Shown here one piece after another: positions 16,469 to 24,536 of a DNA stretch of 64,000 bases. The notes beneath the pieces are model-generated. The model was not told the DNA's origin. It searched no databases and saw only the letters and a list, made by a program, of their open reading frames with translations. Every line of letters begins with the position of its first letter. Position 1 is the first letter of the stretch. The translations under genes and the position numbers were made by a program. The DNA comes from Streptomyces aureocirculatus (GTDB lineage Bacteria; Actinomycetota; Actinomycetes; Streptomycetales; Streptomycetaceae), in contig NZ_JOAP01000020.1 in assembly GCF_000720475.1 (NCBI RefSeq), positions 1 through 64,000 of the forward strand, in the 5' to 3' direction.

Positions 16469-17232
16469 CGGTAGACCTTGCCCGCCTCGGCCTTGCCGGG
16501 GGCGAGCAGTTGCGGCACGGTCACGAAGACGTACCCGCGCTTCTTCAGCTCGTCGATGATGCCCGGCACCGCGGGGACCGTGCCCTTGTAGATGTCGTGC
16601 AGCAGGATGATGCCGTCCCGGCTCGACTGTTCGAGGACCCGCTTCTGTATCAGCGCCGGGTCGTTCGTCGTGTAGTCCTTCGCCGTGACCGTCCACAGGA
16701 TCTCGGACAGCCCGAGCTCGCGCGAGATCTTGTTCACGGTGTCGTTGGTGCGGCCCTGCGGCGGGCGCATCAGCGTCGGCTTCTTGCCTATGAGCTTCTC
16801 GATCGCCTTGTTGGGGCGCTCCAGCTCGGCACGTGCCTCCGCCGGCTCGATCTTGGTGAGGATCTTGTGCGACCAGGTGTGGCTCGCGACCTCGTGCCCC
16901 TCCGCGTCCATCTGCTTGACCAGCTCGGGGTACTTCACGATGTGGTTCTTGCCGAGCGTGAAGAACGTCGCAGGTACGGCCTTCTGCTTGAGGATCTTCA
17001 GCAGGCGGGGCGTGTTCTCGCTCGGGCCCGCGTCGAAGGTCAGCGCGATGCACTTGGCCTTGCGGCAGTCCACCGTGCCGAACTTGCCCTGCTCGGCGGT
17101 GCTCGCGTTCGCCGCGTCCTTGCGGACGGTGCTGGGGGAGACCGTCTCCAGCTTGGTGCAGCCGGTCAGGGCCACGGTCGCGGCGAGTGCGGAGAGCCCG
17201 AGAAAGGTCGTACGGCGGTGCAACCTCGTCAT
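16465..17232 (-). CDS. Polysaccharide deacetylase lipoprotein (NodB domain)
   Basis: A 255-residue exported carbohydrate esterase family 4 protein. The N-terminus is a lipoprotein signal: MTRLHRRTTFLGLSALAATVALTGC, with lipobox ALTGC and Cys25. The NodB domain has motif 1 LTFDAGPS (catalytic Asp), motif 2 SHTWSH (metal His pair), motif 3 RPPQG, and LLHD near the end. Likely substrates are peptidoglycan GlcNAc/MurNAc or chitin-like polymers outside the membrane. ATG 17232 is preferred for its GCGGAAG; ATGs at 17244 and 17262 are in frame. A palindrome at 17270-17288 covers the probable -10, so it appears to be under repressor control. Confidence 0.9.
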   Translation of the reverse strand: MTRLHRRTTFLGLSALAATVALTGCTKLETVSPSTVRKDAANASTAEQGKFGTVDCRKAKCIALTFDAGPSENTPRLLKILKQKAVPATFFTLGKNHIVKYPELVKQMDAEGHEVASHTWSHKILTKIEPAEARAELERPNKAIEKLIGKKPTLMRPPQGRTNDTVNKISRELGLSEILWTVTAKDYTTNDPALIQKRVLEQSSRDGIILLHDIYKGTVPAVPGIIDELKKRGYVFVTVPQLLAPGKAEAGKVYR

Positions 17233-17269
17233 GGGCTTCCGCATCTTGTGTATGGCGAGCATGGGTGCA

Positions 17270-17288
17270 CTATACACAGGGTGTATAG
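17270..17288 (-). promoter_or_regulatory. Perfect palindrome over deacetylase -10
   Basis: CTATACAC-AGG-GTGTATAG has perfect 8-bp arms. On the minus strand the downstream arm forms TATAGT, a good -10 hexamer just before the deacetylase start. A bound dimeric regulator would block the promoter. No regulator gene for it is adjacent. Confidence 0.6.
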
Positions 17289-17354
17289 CTCGGGTGCTGA
17301 CCGCCCCCCCCGGGCACGGTCGAGGCTCGTGTGCCGCGGGAGGCGCGGGAGCGC

Positions 17355-17406
17355 GTGAGGCGCGCGGGTCGCGGAAGCGGGTGAGGCGCGCGGGTCGCGG
17401 AAGCGG
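17355..17406. repeat. 26-bp tandem duplication
   Basis: A 26-bp unit beginning GTGAGGCGCGCGGGTCGCGG is repeated exactly at 17355-17380 and 17381-17406, followed by a partial third copy. It lies in non-coding DNA between the deacetylase and SDR genes. Confidence 0.65.
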
Positions 17407-17560
17407 ATGAGGCGCGTGAGGCGCAGCGACCCGGGGGTGCGTGACGGCGTCAAGGGGACGGGGGTGTGGGACGCGATCGTCTGGGCACTCGACGCGGAGC
17501 GGACAGACAGGAAGATTCCGCCCTATTGCCCCTCCGATCCGACCGAGGAGAACCGGAGCG

Positions 17561-18448
17561 ATGAAAGACGCCGGACGCCCCGACGACCCGACGACCGCCC
17601 ACCCCCGCCCCGACTTCCCGCAGCAGGAACAGGAACACCCGGGCTGGACGGGACCCATGGACCCGCCGCCGGACCACGGCGAGGACTCCTACCGGGGCAG
17701 CGGCCTCCTGCGGGACCGTGCGACGGTCCTGACCGGCGGCGACTCCGGCATCGGCCGTGCCGTGGCCCTCGCCTACGCCCGCGAGGGTGCCGATGTGCTG
17801 TTCACCCACCTGCCCGAGGAGGCGGAGGAGGCGCGCGAGACGGTCCGCCTGGTCGAGGAGGCGGGCCGCACCGCCGTGGCGATGCCCTGCGACCTGCGCG
17901 AGGAGGAGCAGTGCCGTGCGGTGGTGGAGCGTGCCGTCGCCGAGTTCGGGCGCATCGACGTCCTGGTCAACAACGCCGCGTACCAGATGTCGCAGCCGGA
18001 CGGGATCGGCGCCATCACCACCGAGCAGTTCGACCGCGTCGTCCGCACCAACCTGTACGCGATGTTCTGGCTCTGCCGCAGCGCCGTACCGCACATTCCC
18101 GCGGGCGGCTCCATCATCAACACCACGTCCGTGCAGGCCTACAAGCCGAGCCCGCACCTGCTCGACTACGCGATGACCAAGGGCGCCATCGTCACCTTCA
18201 CGCAGGGCCTCGCCCAGATGCTGGCCGAGGACGGGATCCGGGTGAACGCCGTGGCGCCCGGCCCGGTCTGGACGCCCCTGATCCCCGCGACGCTCCCCGA
18301 CACCGCGGAATTCGGCAAGCAGGCGCCGCTGGGGCGGCCCGCTCAGCCCGCCGAGATGGCACCCGCGTACGTCTTCCTCGCCTCGTCCCAGGCCGGGTTC
18401 ATCACCGCCGAGATCCTGAACGCGACGGGTGGCACTCCGCTGCCCTGA
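17561..18448 (+). CDS. SDR family oxidoreductase (YghA/glucose-dehydrogenase-like)
   Basis: A 295-residue SDR with the N-terminal extension typical of the YghA-like group (PRPDFPQQEQEHPGWTGPMDPPPDHGEDSY). The cofactor motif is TVLTGGDSGIGRAVALAYAREGADV, then NNAAYQ, the catalytic Ser in INTTSVQAY, and Tyr/Lys in DYAMTKGAI. PGPVWTPLIPATLP and GGTPLP finish the fold. Members are often induced under osmotic or general stress; here the convergent neighbour is a stress-type sigma factor, which fits. ATG 17561 is preceded by GGAG at short spacing. Substrate not predictable. Confidence 0.9.
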   Translation: MKDAGRPDDPTTAHPRPDFPQQEQEHPGWTGPMDPPPDHGEDSYRGSGLLRDRATVLTGGDSGIGRAVALAYAREGADVLFTHLPEEAEEARETVRLVEEAGRTAVAMPCDLREEEQCRAVVERAVAEFGRIDVLVNNAAYQMSQPDGIGAITTEQFDRVVRTNLYAMFWLCRSAVPHIPAGGSIINTTSVQAYKPSPHLLDYAMTKGAIVTFTQGLAQMLAEDGIRVNAVAPGPVWTPLIPATLPDTAEFGKQAPLGRPAQPAEMAPAYVFLASSQAGFITAEILNATGGTPLP

Positions 18449-18541
18449 CCGGCCCGAAGGGCGACGGGCGGGGCCCTCGACTTCCCAGGCAGGCAGTCGA
18501 CGGCCCGGCCCGGTCGCTCCGGCCCCGCCTCCTTCGCCCGG

Positions 18542-19129
18542 TCAGGAGGCGATGCCCAGGACCTCGGCGCGCACCTTGCGGCACGACTTGGTGATGAGAC
18601 GCGAGACGTGCATCTGTGAGAGGCCGAGCTCCTCGGCGATGCTGCTCTGCGTCATGTCGCGGAAGAACCGCAGGTAGAGAATGGTCTGCTCGCGCTCAGG
18701 CAGCCGACTCAGGCCGTCCCTCGCCCCCTGGCGGTCGACGACCAGGTCGAATCCGGGGTCGGAGTCGCCGAGGGTGTCGGCGAGGCTGTAGCCGTCGTCC
18801 CCGGCGGCGGTCATCTCGGCGTCCAGGGACAGGGACCGGTAGGCGTCCAGGGCTTCGAGGCCGTCGCGGACCTCCTGGGGGGCGAGTTCGGTGTGCTCGG
18901 CGAGCTGGGTGACGGTGGGTTCGGGGCTGCCGGGGGTCTGGGTGAGTTCGCGGCGTGCGTAGCGGATGCGGTTGCGCAGGTCCTGGACGCGGCGGGGGAC
19001 CCGTACGTCCCAGGTGTGGTCGCGGAAGTGGCGGCGCAGTTCACCGGTGATGGTGGGCACCGCGTAGCTCTCGAAGGCGGCGGTGCCGGTGGGCTTCGTG
19101 GCTGTGCCTGCGGGCTTCGTGGTGGGCAT
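18542..19129 (-). CDS. SigB/SigF-family sigma factor lacking region 2.1-2.2
   Basis: A 195-residue sigma factor of the stress/sporulation group. Regions 2.3-2.4 (FESYAVPTITGELRRHFRDHTWDVRVPRRVQDL), region 3 (LTQTPGSPEPTVTQLAEHTELAPQEVRDGLEA) and region 4 with its helix-turn-helix (SRLPEREQTILYLRFFRDMTQSSIAEELGLSQMHVSRLI) are intact. However, the first 17 residues are a Thr/Ala/Lys/Pro linker, and the core-binding helices 2.1-2.2 that normally precede FxxYAxPTIxGE are missing; family members are usually about 250-280 residues. The start is real-looking, with GAGGAG seven nt before ATG 19129, so this is not just a mis-called start. No anti-sigma gene is adjacent. Confidence 0.87.
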   Translation of the reverse strand: MPTTKPAGTATKPTGTAAFESYAVPTITGELRRHFRDHTWDVRVPRRVQDLRNRIRYARRELTQTPGSPEPTVTQLAEHTELAPQEVRDGLEALDAYRSLSLDAEMTAAGDDGYSLADTLGDSDPGFDLVVDRQGARDGLSRLPEREQTILYLRFFRDMTQSSIAEELGLSQMHVSRLITKSCRKVRAEVLGIAS

Positions 19130-19357
19130 GAATCGCTCCTCGGCCGTGTCGACGTATGGGGTGTCGCGGCACGGCCGTGCGCACAGCCCGGCAGGGGGCG
19201 GTGCGCGAGCGGTGAGAACCGTCCCGCGAACGCGCCTCCTGTCCGAAGCACGATGATCGCCTGCCCCTCGTCCGGCACGGCAAACGGGTCGGCGTGCTAC
19301 CGATGGTGAACGTCCGGAATCACTGCCTCCCGAGTCGCTCCCTCCCGAGTCACTGCC

Positions 19358-19774
19358 TCACTGCTTGCGCGGCTGGGTGAAGCGCAGCATGTTGCCGGAG
19401 GGGTCGCGGAAGGCGCAGTCGCGGACGCCGTACGGCTGGTCGACCGGTTCCTGGAGAATCTCGCCGCCCGCGGCACGGATGCGCTCGAAGGTGGAGTCGC
19501 AGTCGTCGGTGTGGAAGATGACCCCGCGCAGCAGGCCCTTGGCGAGGAGCTCCGCCATGGCCTGCTTGTCGGCGGCGGACGCGTTCGGGTCCGCGAGCGG
19601 CGGTTCGAGGACGATGTTCACGTCGGGCTGCGCCGGGGAGCCTACGGTCACCCACCGCATGCCCTCGAACCCCACGTCGTTGCGCACCTCCAGACCGAGT
19701 ACGTCACGGTAGAAGCCGAGCGCCTTGTCGTGGTCGTCGACGGCGATGAAGCACTGCGAAAGCTTGATGTCCAT
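19358..19774 (-). CDS. VOC family protein (glyoxalase-like)
   Basis: A 138-residue vicinal-oxygen-chelate protein with paired bab motifs: MDIKLSQCFIAVDDHDKALGFYRDVLGLEV and GVIFHTDDCDSTFERIRAAGGEI, ending FRDPSGNMLRFTQP. Possible metal ligands include His and Glu positions of the fold, but the substrate is unknown. It starts 5 nt after the AraC-type regulator stop, so the two form an operon; this AraC-VOC pairing is common in Streptomyces. Confidence 0.88.
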   Translation of the reverse strand: MDIKLSQCFIAVDDHDKALGFYRDVLGLEVRNDVGFEGMRWVTVGSPAQPDVNIVLEPPLADPNASAADKQAMAELLAKGLLRGVIFHTDDCDSTFERIRAAGGEILQEPVDQPYGVRDCAFRDPSGNMLRFTQPRKQ

Positions 19775-19779
19775 GTGCC

Positions 19780-20343
19780 TCACGCTACGGGCGGCCACCC
19801 GGGACGCGCTTCTCCGATCCTGACCGAAGTCGTCTCTTCGCCCCCGAGCGGAGTCGTCCCGGCCGGAGTCGTCCTGACCGGAGTCGTCCTGACCGGACGC
19901 GTGTAGATCTTGGCGACACAGGCCGGGACACCGGCGCCGTCGCCGTGGTCCCGGGACCGGTACGCGCTCGGGCTCTCGCCGACCAGCTCGGTGAACCGCG
20001 AGCTGAACGACCCCAGTGACGTACAGCCGACCGCGAAGCAGACCTCCGTGACCGACAGGTCTCCCCGGCGCAGCAGCGCCTTGGCCCGCTCGATCCGCCG
20101 CGTCATCAGATAGCTGTACGGCGTCTCCCCGAAGGCGGCGCGGAAGCTGCGGGAGAAGTGTCCCGACGACATCAGGGCGTCGCGCGCGAGGGCCGGCACG
20201 TCGAGGGGCTGCGCGTAGTCGCGGTCCATGCGGTCACGGGCCCGGCGCAGCCGAACGAGGTCCTCGAGCGATGTCACCTGAGCAGGATCCCACAGGGCCT
20301 CAAGGCGGTCGCTGGTATCCTTTACTGAGTCATTACGCTCCAT
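19780..20343 (-). CDS. AraC family transcriptional regulator
   Basis: A 187-residue regulator that is mostly a DNA-binding domain: two AraC helix-turn-helix motifs at about residues 35-130 (DYAQPLDVPALARDALMSSGHFSRSFRAAFGETPYSYLMTRRIERAKALL, then SVTEVCFAVGCTSLGSFSSRFTELVGESPSAYR). There is no sensor domain; the conserved C-terminal tail CVAKIYTRP is typical of this short group. After it the protein is extended by tandem TTPVR/TTPAG pentapeptides encoded by a 15-bp repeat (19850-19894). It is the promoter-proximal gene of an operon with the VOC protein. Confidence 0.88.
   Translation of the reverse strand: MERNDSVKDTSDRLEALWDPAQVTSLEDLVRLRRARDRMDRDYAQPLDVPALARDALMSSGHFSRSFRAAFGETPYSYLMTRRIERAKALLRRGDLSVTEVCFAVGCTSLGSFSSRFTELVGESPSAYRSRDHGDGAGVPACVAKIYTRPVRTTPVRTTPAGTTPLGGEETTSVRIGEARPGWPPVA
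19850..19894. repeat. Three 15-bp tandem units inside araC-like gene
   Basis: GGAGTCGTCCYGRCC is repeated three times (19850-19864, 19865-19879, 19880-19894). The unit length is five codons, so copy-number change would keep the reading frame and only lengthen the regulator tail. Confidence 0.7.
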
Positions 20344-20753
20344 TGAGCGGACGTGCGCTCATTTTGCGAGCGTACGAGGCGTACGGACGTACATCCGTAC
20401 CGGCGGGTAGAGGGGGCGCGGCCATGGGGGCACATCTCTCCGTCCTGGACGTCGCGCCCGCGCCCACCCGCGCGGTCCGCCGTCCCGAGGTGCGGACTCC
20501 CCGAGCGGCGCGTGCCGACAACGCCGCCCGCGACGGCGTTCCTGAACCCGGCGGCCGCGAACGCTGCTTCGGCGAGCGGCGCCGCTGACGCGTCCGGGTT
20601 CCGGGCGCAAGGGACTCACGGCACCCGGCATCCGATGCCGGTTGCCCGACGCCCGTTGCCCCACCCCCGGCAGGAGCGGAACGCGGTCGTACCCGCCCGG
20701 GTAGACGTTGCCTGTCACCCGTACGCCACACAGGCTTCTCTCTGGAGCACGCC
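20344..20753. other. 410-bp intergenic region with palindrome
   Basis: Non-coding region between the minus-strand AraC gene and the antiporter operon. It contains a perfect inverted repeat GTACGGA-CGTACA-TCCGTAC at 20381-20400 about 40 bp upstream of the AraC start, plus further CGTACG elements, which are candidate regulator sites. A 54-codon reading frame at 20424-20588 starts HLSVLD-like but matches nothing I can name. Confidence 0.5.
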
Positions 20754-21239
20754 ATGGAGCACCCGGCTCACGTCAGCAAGACCGCCCTGCCCGGGGTCGG
20801 CACGCGCTACGACCTGCGGACGGAAGCAGGCCCGCACCTGTCGGTCGTCGTCCGCCAGGACGGCCGGCGCGTGCTCGCCTTCCACGACCCCGAGGACGAC
20901 GACAACTGCAAGGAGGCAGCTCCGCTCGCACCGCACGAGGCCACCGCCCTCGCCAAGCTGCTCACGCCCGACCCGGTCGCGCACCTCCACCAACACCTGG
21001 AGATCGACCTGGTCACCGAGCACGTCCCGGTCACCAAACGGTCCCCGTACGCGGGCCGCACGCTGGGCGCCACCCAGGCCCGCACCCGCACCGGGGCGTC
21101 CGTCGTCGCCGTGCTGCGCCGCACCGCCGCGGTCCCCTCGCCGACCCCCGACTTCCGGTTCGCCATCGGCGACACCCTCGTCGTCGTCGGCACCAGGGAA
21201 GGCGTGGACGCCGTCGCCGAACTCATCACCGGAGGATAG
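20754..21239 (+). CDS. KhtT-like regulatory subunit (TrkA-C domain)
   Basis: A 161-residue cytoplasmic regulator. The N-terminal half begins TALPGVGTRYDLRTEAGPHLSVVVRQDGRRVLAFHDPEDDD, typical of KhtT/YhaT proteins, and the C-terminal 80 residues form a TrkA-C (RCK_C) domain (RSPYAGRTLGATQARTRTGASVVAVLR through DTLVVVGTREGVDAVAEL) that senses nucleotide or ions. It is followed 7 nt later by the antiporter gene, as in Bacillus khtTU, where KhtT gates K+ efflux by KhtU. ATG 20754 has GGAG seven nt upstream. Confidence 0.9.
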   Translation: MEHPAHVSKTALPGVGTRYDLRTEAGPHLSVVVRQDGRRVLAFHDPEDDDNCKEAAPLAPHEATALAKLLTPDPVAHLHQHLEIDLVTEHVPVTKRSPYAGRTLGATQARTRTGASVVAVLRRTAAVPSPTPDFRFAIGDTLVVVGTREGVDAVAELITGG

Positions 21240-21246
21240 AGAACCC

Positions 21247-22575
21247 GTGCACGACACCACTGCCATGCTGATCGAGCTCGGGTCGATCATCCTCGGTCTT
21301 GGCGTCCTCGGGCGCCTCGCGGGACGGATGGGCTTCTCGCCGATACCCCTGTACCTGCTCGCCGGGCTCGCCTTCGGCCACGGCGGCATCCTGCCGTTGC
21401 GGGCCAGCGAGGAGTTCACCGCCACCGGCGCGGAGATAGGCGTCATCCTGCTTCTGCTGCTGCTCGGCCTCGAGTACAGCGCCTCCGAACTCGTCGACAA
21501 CCTCAGGACGCAATACCCCTCAGGGGCGGTCGACTTCGTCCTGAACGCGGTGCCGGGCGCCGCCGCTGCCCTCGTCCTCGGCTGGGGTCCCGTCGCGGCC
21601 GTGGCCCTGGCCGGAGTCACCTGGATCTCCTCGTCCGGCGTGATCGCGAAGGTCCTGGGGGACCTGGGCCGCCTCGGCAACCGCGAAACCCCGGTCGTCC
21701 TCGGCGTCCTGGTGATCGAGGACCTGGCCATGGCCCTCTACCTGCCGATACTCACGGCGCTGCTCGCGGGCGTGAGCCTCGCGGGCGGTGCCCTCACCCT
21801 GCTGATCTCCCTGGGCACCGTCGGTGCCGTCCTCTACCTGGCCCTGCGCCACGGCCGCCTCATCAGCCGCGCGGTGTCCTCCGACAACGCCGAGATGCTG
21901 CTCCTTGTGGTCCTCGGCCTGACGCTGCTCGTCGCGGGCATCGCCCAGGAGCTCCAGGTGTCGGCGGCCGTGGGGGCGTTCCTCGTCGGCATCGCGCTCT
22001 CCGGTGAGGTGGCCGAGGGCGCGAGCACCCTCCTCACCCCGCTGCGGGACCTGTTCGCCGCCGTCTTCTTCGTCTTCTTCGGCCTGTCCACCGACCCCGC
22101 GGACATTCCGCCGGTGCTGCTGCCCGCCCTCGCCCTGGCCGTCGTCACGACCCTGACGAAGATCGCCACCGGCTGGTACGCGGCCCGCCGGGCAGGAGTG
22201 GGCCGGGCGGGCCGCTGGCGCGCGGGCGGCACGCTCGTCGCCCGGGGCGAGTTCTCCATCGTCATCGCGGGCCTCGCGGTCGGCGTGGAACCCCGTATCG
22301 GCCCGCTGGCCACCGCGTACGTCCTGATCCTCGTCGTACTCGGCCCGCTCACCGCCCGCTTCACCGAGCCGCTCGCCCGCCGCGTCACACCCCTCGTCAC
22401 CGGCCGCGGGACACCGCCGGGGTCCGTGGCGGCGGCCGGGCGCCGGCCGGAGGGCCCACCTGGCGGCCGTCCGGTGGAAGAATCCATCCGCCTCCGTGAC
22501 CCGCGCGAACGCCTGCCGGTCACGCGGGAGGGAGCGGCAGGCGGAGACGGGAGAAAGGACCGTGAGCATGATTGA
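21247..22575 (+). CDS. CPA2 cation:proton antiporter (KhtU-like)
   Basis: A 442-residue integral membrane antiporter of the Kef/CPA2 family with about 12 helices. Recognisable segments are PIPLYLLAGLAFGHGGILPL, EIGVILLLLLLGLEYS, the discontinuous-helix ISSSGVIAKVLGDLG and VVLGVLVIEDLAMALYLP, and VSAAVGAFLVGIALSGEVAE. It lacks the long RCK tail of KefB/C; that function is supplied by the preceding KhtT-like subunit. The last 60 residues are Gly/Pro/Arg-rich and probably disordered. GTG 21247 follows GGAGG at 21231-21235. Likely role is K+ or Na+ efflux against protons. Confidence 0.9.
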   Translation: MHDTTAMLIELGSIILGLGVLGRLAGRMGFSPIPLYLLAGLAFGHGGILPLRASEEFTATGAEIGVILLLLLLGLEYSASELVDNLRTQYPSGAVDFVLNAVPGAAAALVLGWGPVAAVALAGVTWISSSGVIAKVLGDLGRLGNRETPVVLGVLVIEDLAMALYLPILTALLAGVSLAGGALTLLISLGTVGAVLYLALRHGRLISRAVSSDNAEMLLLVVLGLTLLVAGIAQELQVSAAVGAFLVGIALSGEVAEGASTLLTPLRDLFAAVFFVFFGLSTDPADIPPVLLPALALAVVTTLTKIATGWYAARRAGVGRAGRWRAGGTLVARGEFSIVIAGLAVGVEPRIGPLATAYVLILVVLGPLTARFTEPLARRVTPLVTGRGTPPGSVAAAGRRPEGPPGGRPVEESIRLRDPRERLPVTREGAAGGDGRKDREHD

Positions 22576-22959
22576 GTGGGTGCGGCTCAGTACGGGCGCG
22601 AGGGCCGTTCCACAGCCCGTCGCCACCCCCTTCGTCTGGTCGGCGGCGTTCGTCGGCGCCCTGTTCCTGGTCTCCCTCTCCAACCACCTCGGCGGCCACG
22701 GGGAACCCACGGCGGCCCTCATCGCCCTGTCCCTCCTCGCGGCCCTCCTCGGCCTCTGCGCCCGCTTCACCGCCGCCCCGGCACCGCCGTCCTGTGCTGG
22801 CTGTTCCTCAACACCTTCGGCATCCCACCCGCCGGCCGACTCGACTGGGCGGGCCACCGCGACACCGCGTGGCTCGCGTGCCTGCTCGCGGCGACGGTGG
22901 CGGGGACGGCGGTGGCCCGGGTGGTGAACGCGCGGGCCGCGTATCGCAGGGTCAGTTAG
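22568..22959 (+). pseudogene. Small membrane protein gene with -1 frameshift
   Basis: The reading frame from ATG 22568 (overlapping the antiporter stop) encodes MIEWVRLSTGARAVPQP and two hydrophobic helices up to LCARFTAAP near 22790, then turns into low-complexity Arg/Ser sequence. The natural continuation, TAVLCWLFLNTFGIPPAGRLDWAG, then DTAWLACLLAATVAGTAVARVV to a stop at 22959, lies in the -1 frame. Together they make a plausible 4-helix DUF4118-like membrane protein of about 130 residues. A single missing base in the CCCCGGC run near 22785-22795 explains it. It may be a true lesion or a sequencing error. Confidence 0.65.
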
Positions 22960-23036
22960 GCCCGCGGGGTGCGCGACGACCCCCCGGTCTCCAAGCGGTA
23001 CCGGCACTCCAGCGCCGTCACCGAGTACCGGTCCGG

Positions 23037-23285
23037 TCAAAGGCGTGGACCGAGGAAAAGGCCACCGCTCGCATCGATGACCTGGCCGGTGATCCAGCGA
23101 GCGGCGTCGGACGCGAGGAAGGCGGCCACGTCGGCGACATCGTCGGGTCCGCCCAGTCGGTCGAGTGCCGTCATCGCGGCGATCTGTTCGGTGAGGCCCG
23201 GTACGTCGAAGACGGCTTCGTTGGCCGCCGTCCTGGTGGCTCCGGGGGCGACGGCGTTCACGGTGACACCCCGGGGCCCGAGTTT
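23037..23285 (-). pseudogene. C-terminal remnant of an SDR oxidoreductase
   Basis: About 82 codons of SDR C-terminus: KLGPRGVTVNAVAPGATRTAAN, then LDRLGGPDDVADVAAFLASDAARWITGQVIDASGG and the final GP-RL. The cofactor-binding and catalytic two-thirds are missing; directly upstream is a TGA (23286-23288) and a tandem repeat. The remnant has no credible start of its own, although a GTG at 23261 is in frame. I read it as a deletion scar. Confidence 0.75.
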
Positions 23286-23291
23286 TCAGCA

Positions 23292-23369
23292 CCCACCGTC
23301 AGGACACCGAACCCGCCGTCAGGACAGGAAACCCGCCGTCAGGACTGGAACCCGCTGCCAGAACAGGAA
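23292..23369. repeat. Four 19-20 bp tandem units
   Basis: Units of the form CCCGCCGTCAGGACAGGAA repeat four times (23292-23311, 23312-23331, 23332-23350, 23351-23369), the last degenerate. The array abuts the broken end of the SDR remnant. Confidence 0.75.
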
Positions 23370-23459
23370 CGTCGCCGCAGGTGACGGAACTGGGCTCCCG
23401 CAGAGGGCAGGGCGTCGGCTGCGGGGCGACGTCGAACCGGCCCCGCGGCCGACGCTCCG

Positions 23460-24536
23460 TCAGCCGTCCACCAGGGCCGCGGGGAAGAGAGCGCGGGCGA
23501 CTTCGGAGGCGGACGAGCTGGTCTCGACGGGGGTGTAGCCGTCACGCAGGGAGGCGTCCTGGTCCTTGAGTCCGTTGCCGGTGAGGGTGACGACGACGGT
23601 CTGGCCCGGAGTGAGCAGGCCGTGGGAGTGCCGGTCGAGGAGCCCGGCGACCCCGGCCGCCGACGCCGGTTCCACGAACACGCCGTCATGGCGGGCCAGC
23701 AGCCGGTAGGCGTCGAAGATCTGCTCGTCGGTGACGGCGCCGATCAGGCCCTCGGACTCGTCGCGGGCCTCTACGGCGCCCTGCCAGGTCGCGGGGTTGC
23801 CGACGCGGATCGCGCCCGCCGCGGTCTGCGGCTCGGCGATGGGCGCCCCGTGCACCAGCGGGGCCGCTCCTGCTGCCTGGAACCCCCACATCCGCGGCAG
23901 CCCGCCGATGCGTCCCGCGGCGCGGAAAGTCCGGTACCCGCGCCAGGTCGCGGTGATGTTGCCGCCGTTGCCGACCGGCAGGCAGTGGATGTCGGGGGCG
24001 GCGCCGAGCGCGTCCACGGTCTCGTAGGCGACGGTCTGCTGACCGGACAGGCGCAGCTCGTTGCCCACACTGTTGACGAGTGCGACCGGGTGGTGGCCGG
24101 CCAGGTCGCGGGCGATGCGCAGGCAGTCGTCGAAGGTGCCTGCCACTTCGACGATCCGTGCGCCGTAGCGGACCGCCTGGCCCAGCTTGCCCCGCGCGAC
24201 GCGGCCTGCGGGGATCAGGACGGCCGAGGCGATGCCCGCCCGCGCCGCGTAGGCGGCAGCCGAGGCGCTGGTGTTCCCGGTGGAGGCGCAGACGACGAGT
24301 TCGGTGCCCTCCTCCGCGGCCTTGCTGATCGCCACCGTCATCCCGCGGTCCTTGAAGGAGCCCGTGGGATTGGCTCCCTCGACCTTGAGCCGGACGTCGC
24401 AGCCGGTGACGTCCGACAGATGGCGGGAACGCAGCAGTGGGGTGTTGCCCTCGTGGAGGGAGACGGTCGGGGTGCGGTCGGTGACCGGCAGCCAGCGCCG
24501 GTACTCACTGTCGATCAACCCTTGCCAGGTTTCCAT
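23460..24536 (-). CDS. thrC: Threonine synthase
   Basis: A 358-residue PLP enzyme (fold type II) that converts O-phosphohomoserine to threonine. The Schiff-base lysine is Lys62 in NPTGSFKDRGM; the phosphate-cup and PLP loops appear as ASTGNTSASAAAYAARAG and VGNGGNITATWRGY. The start ATG 24536 gives METWQGLIDSEYRRWLPV, the conserved N-terminus. It is divergent from an RpiR-family regulator, an unusual context, so this may be a second copy with a dedicated regulator rather than the housekeeping gene in the hom-thrC-thrB operon. Function as threonine synthase is inferred from family; a related b-replacement activity is possible. Confidence 0.9.
   Translation of the reverse strand: METWQGLIDSEYRRWLPVTDRTPTVSLHEGNTPLLRSRHLSDVTGCDVRLKVEGANPTGSFKDRGMTVAISKAAEEGTELVVCASTGNTSASAAAYAARAGIASAVLIPAGRVARGKLGQAVRYGARIVEVAGTFDDCLRIARDLAGHHPVALVNSVGNELRLSGQQTVAYETVDALGAAPDIHCLPVGNGGNITATWRGYRTFRAAGRIGGLPRMWGFQAAGAAPLVHGAPIAEPQTAAGAIRVGNPATWQGAVEARDESEGLIGAVTDEQIFDAYRLLARHDGVFVEPASAAGVAGLLDRHSHGLLTPGQTVVVTLTGNGLKDQDASLRDGYTPVETSSSASEVARALFPAALVDG

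Noticed and set aside
20424..20588. 54-codon frame starting MGAHLSVLDVAP, recalling the start of LLM-class flavin oxidoreductases
   Set aside because: Only a handful of residues are similar and the rest is low complexity. Not enough to call a gene or remnant.
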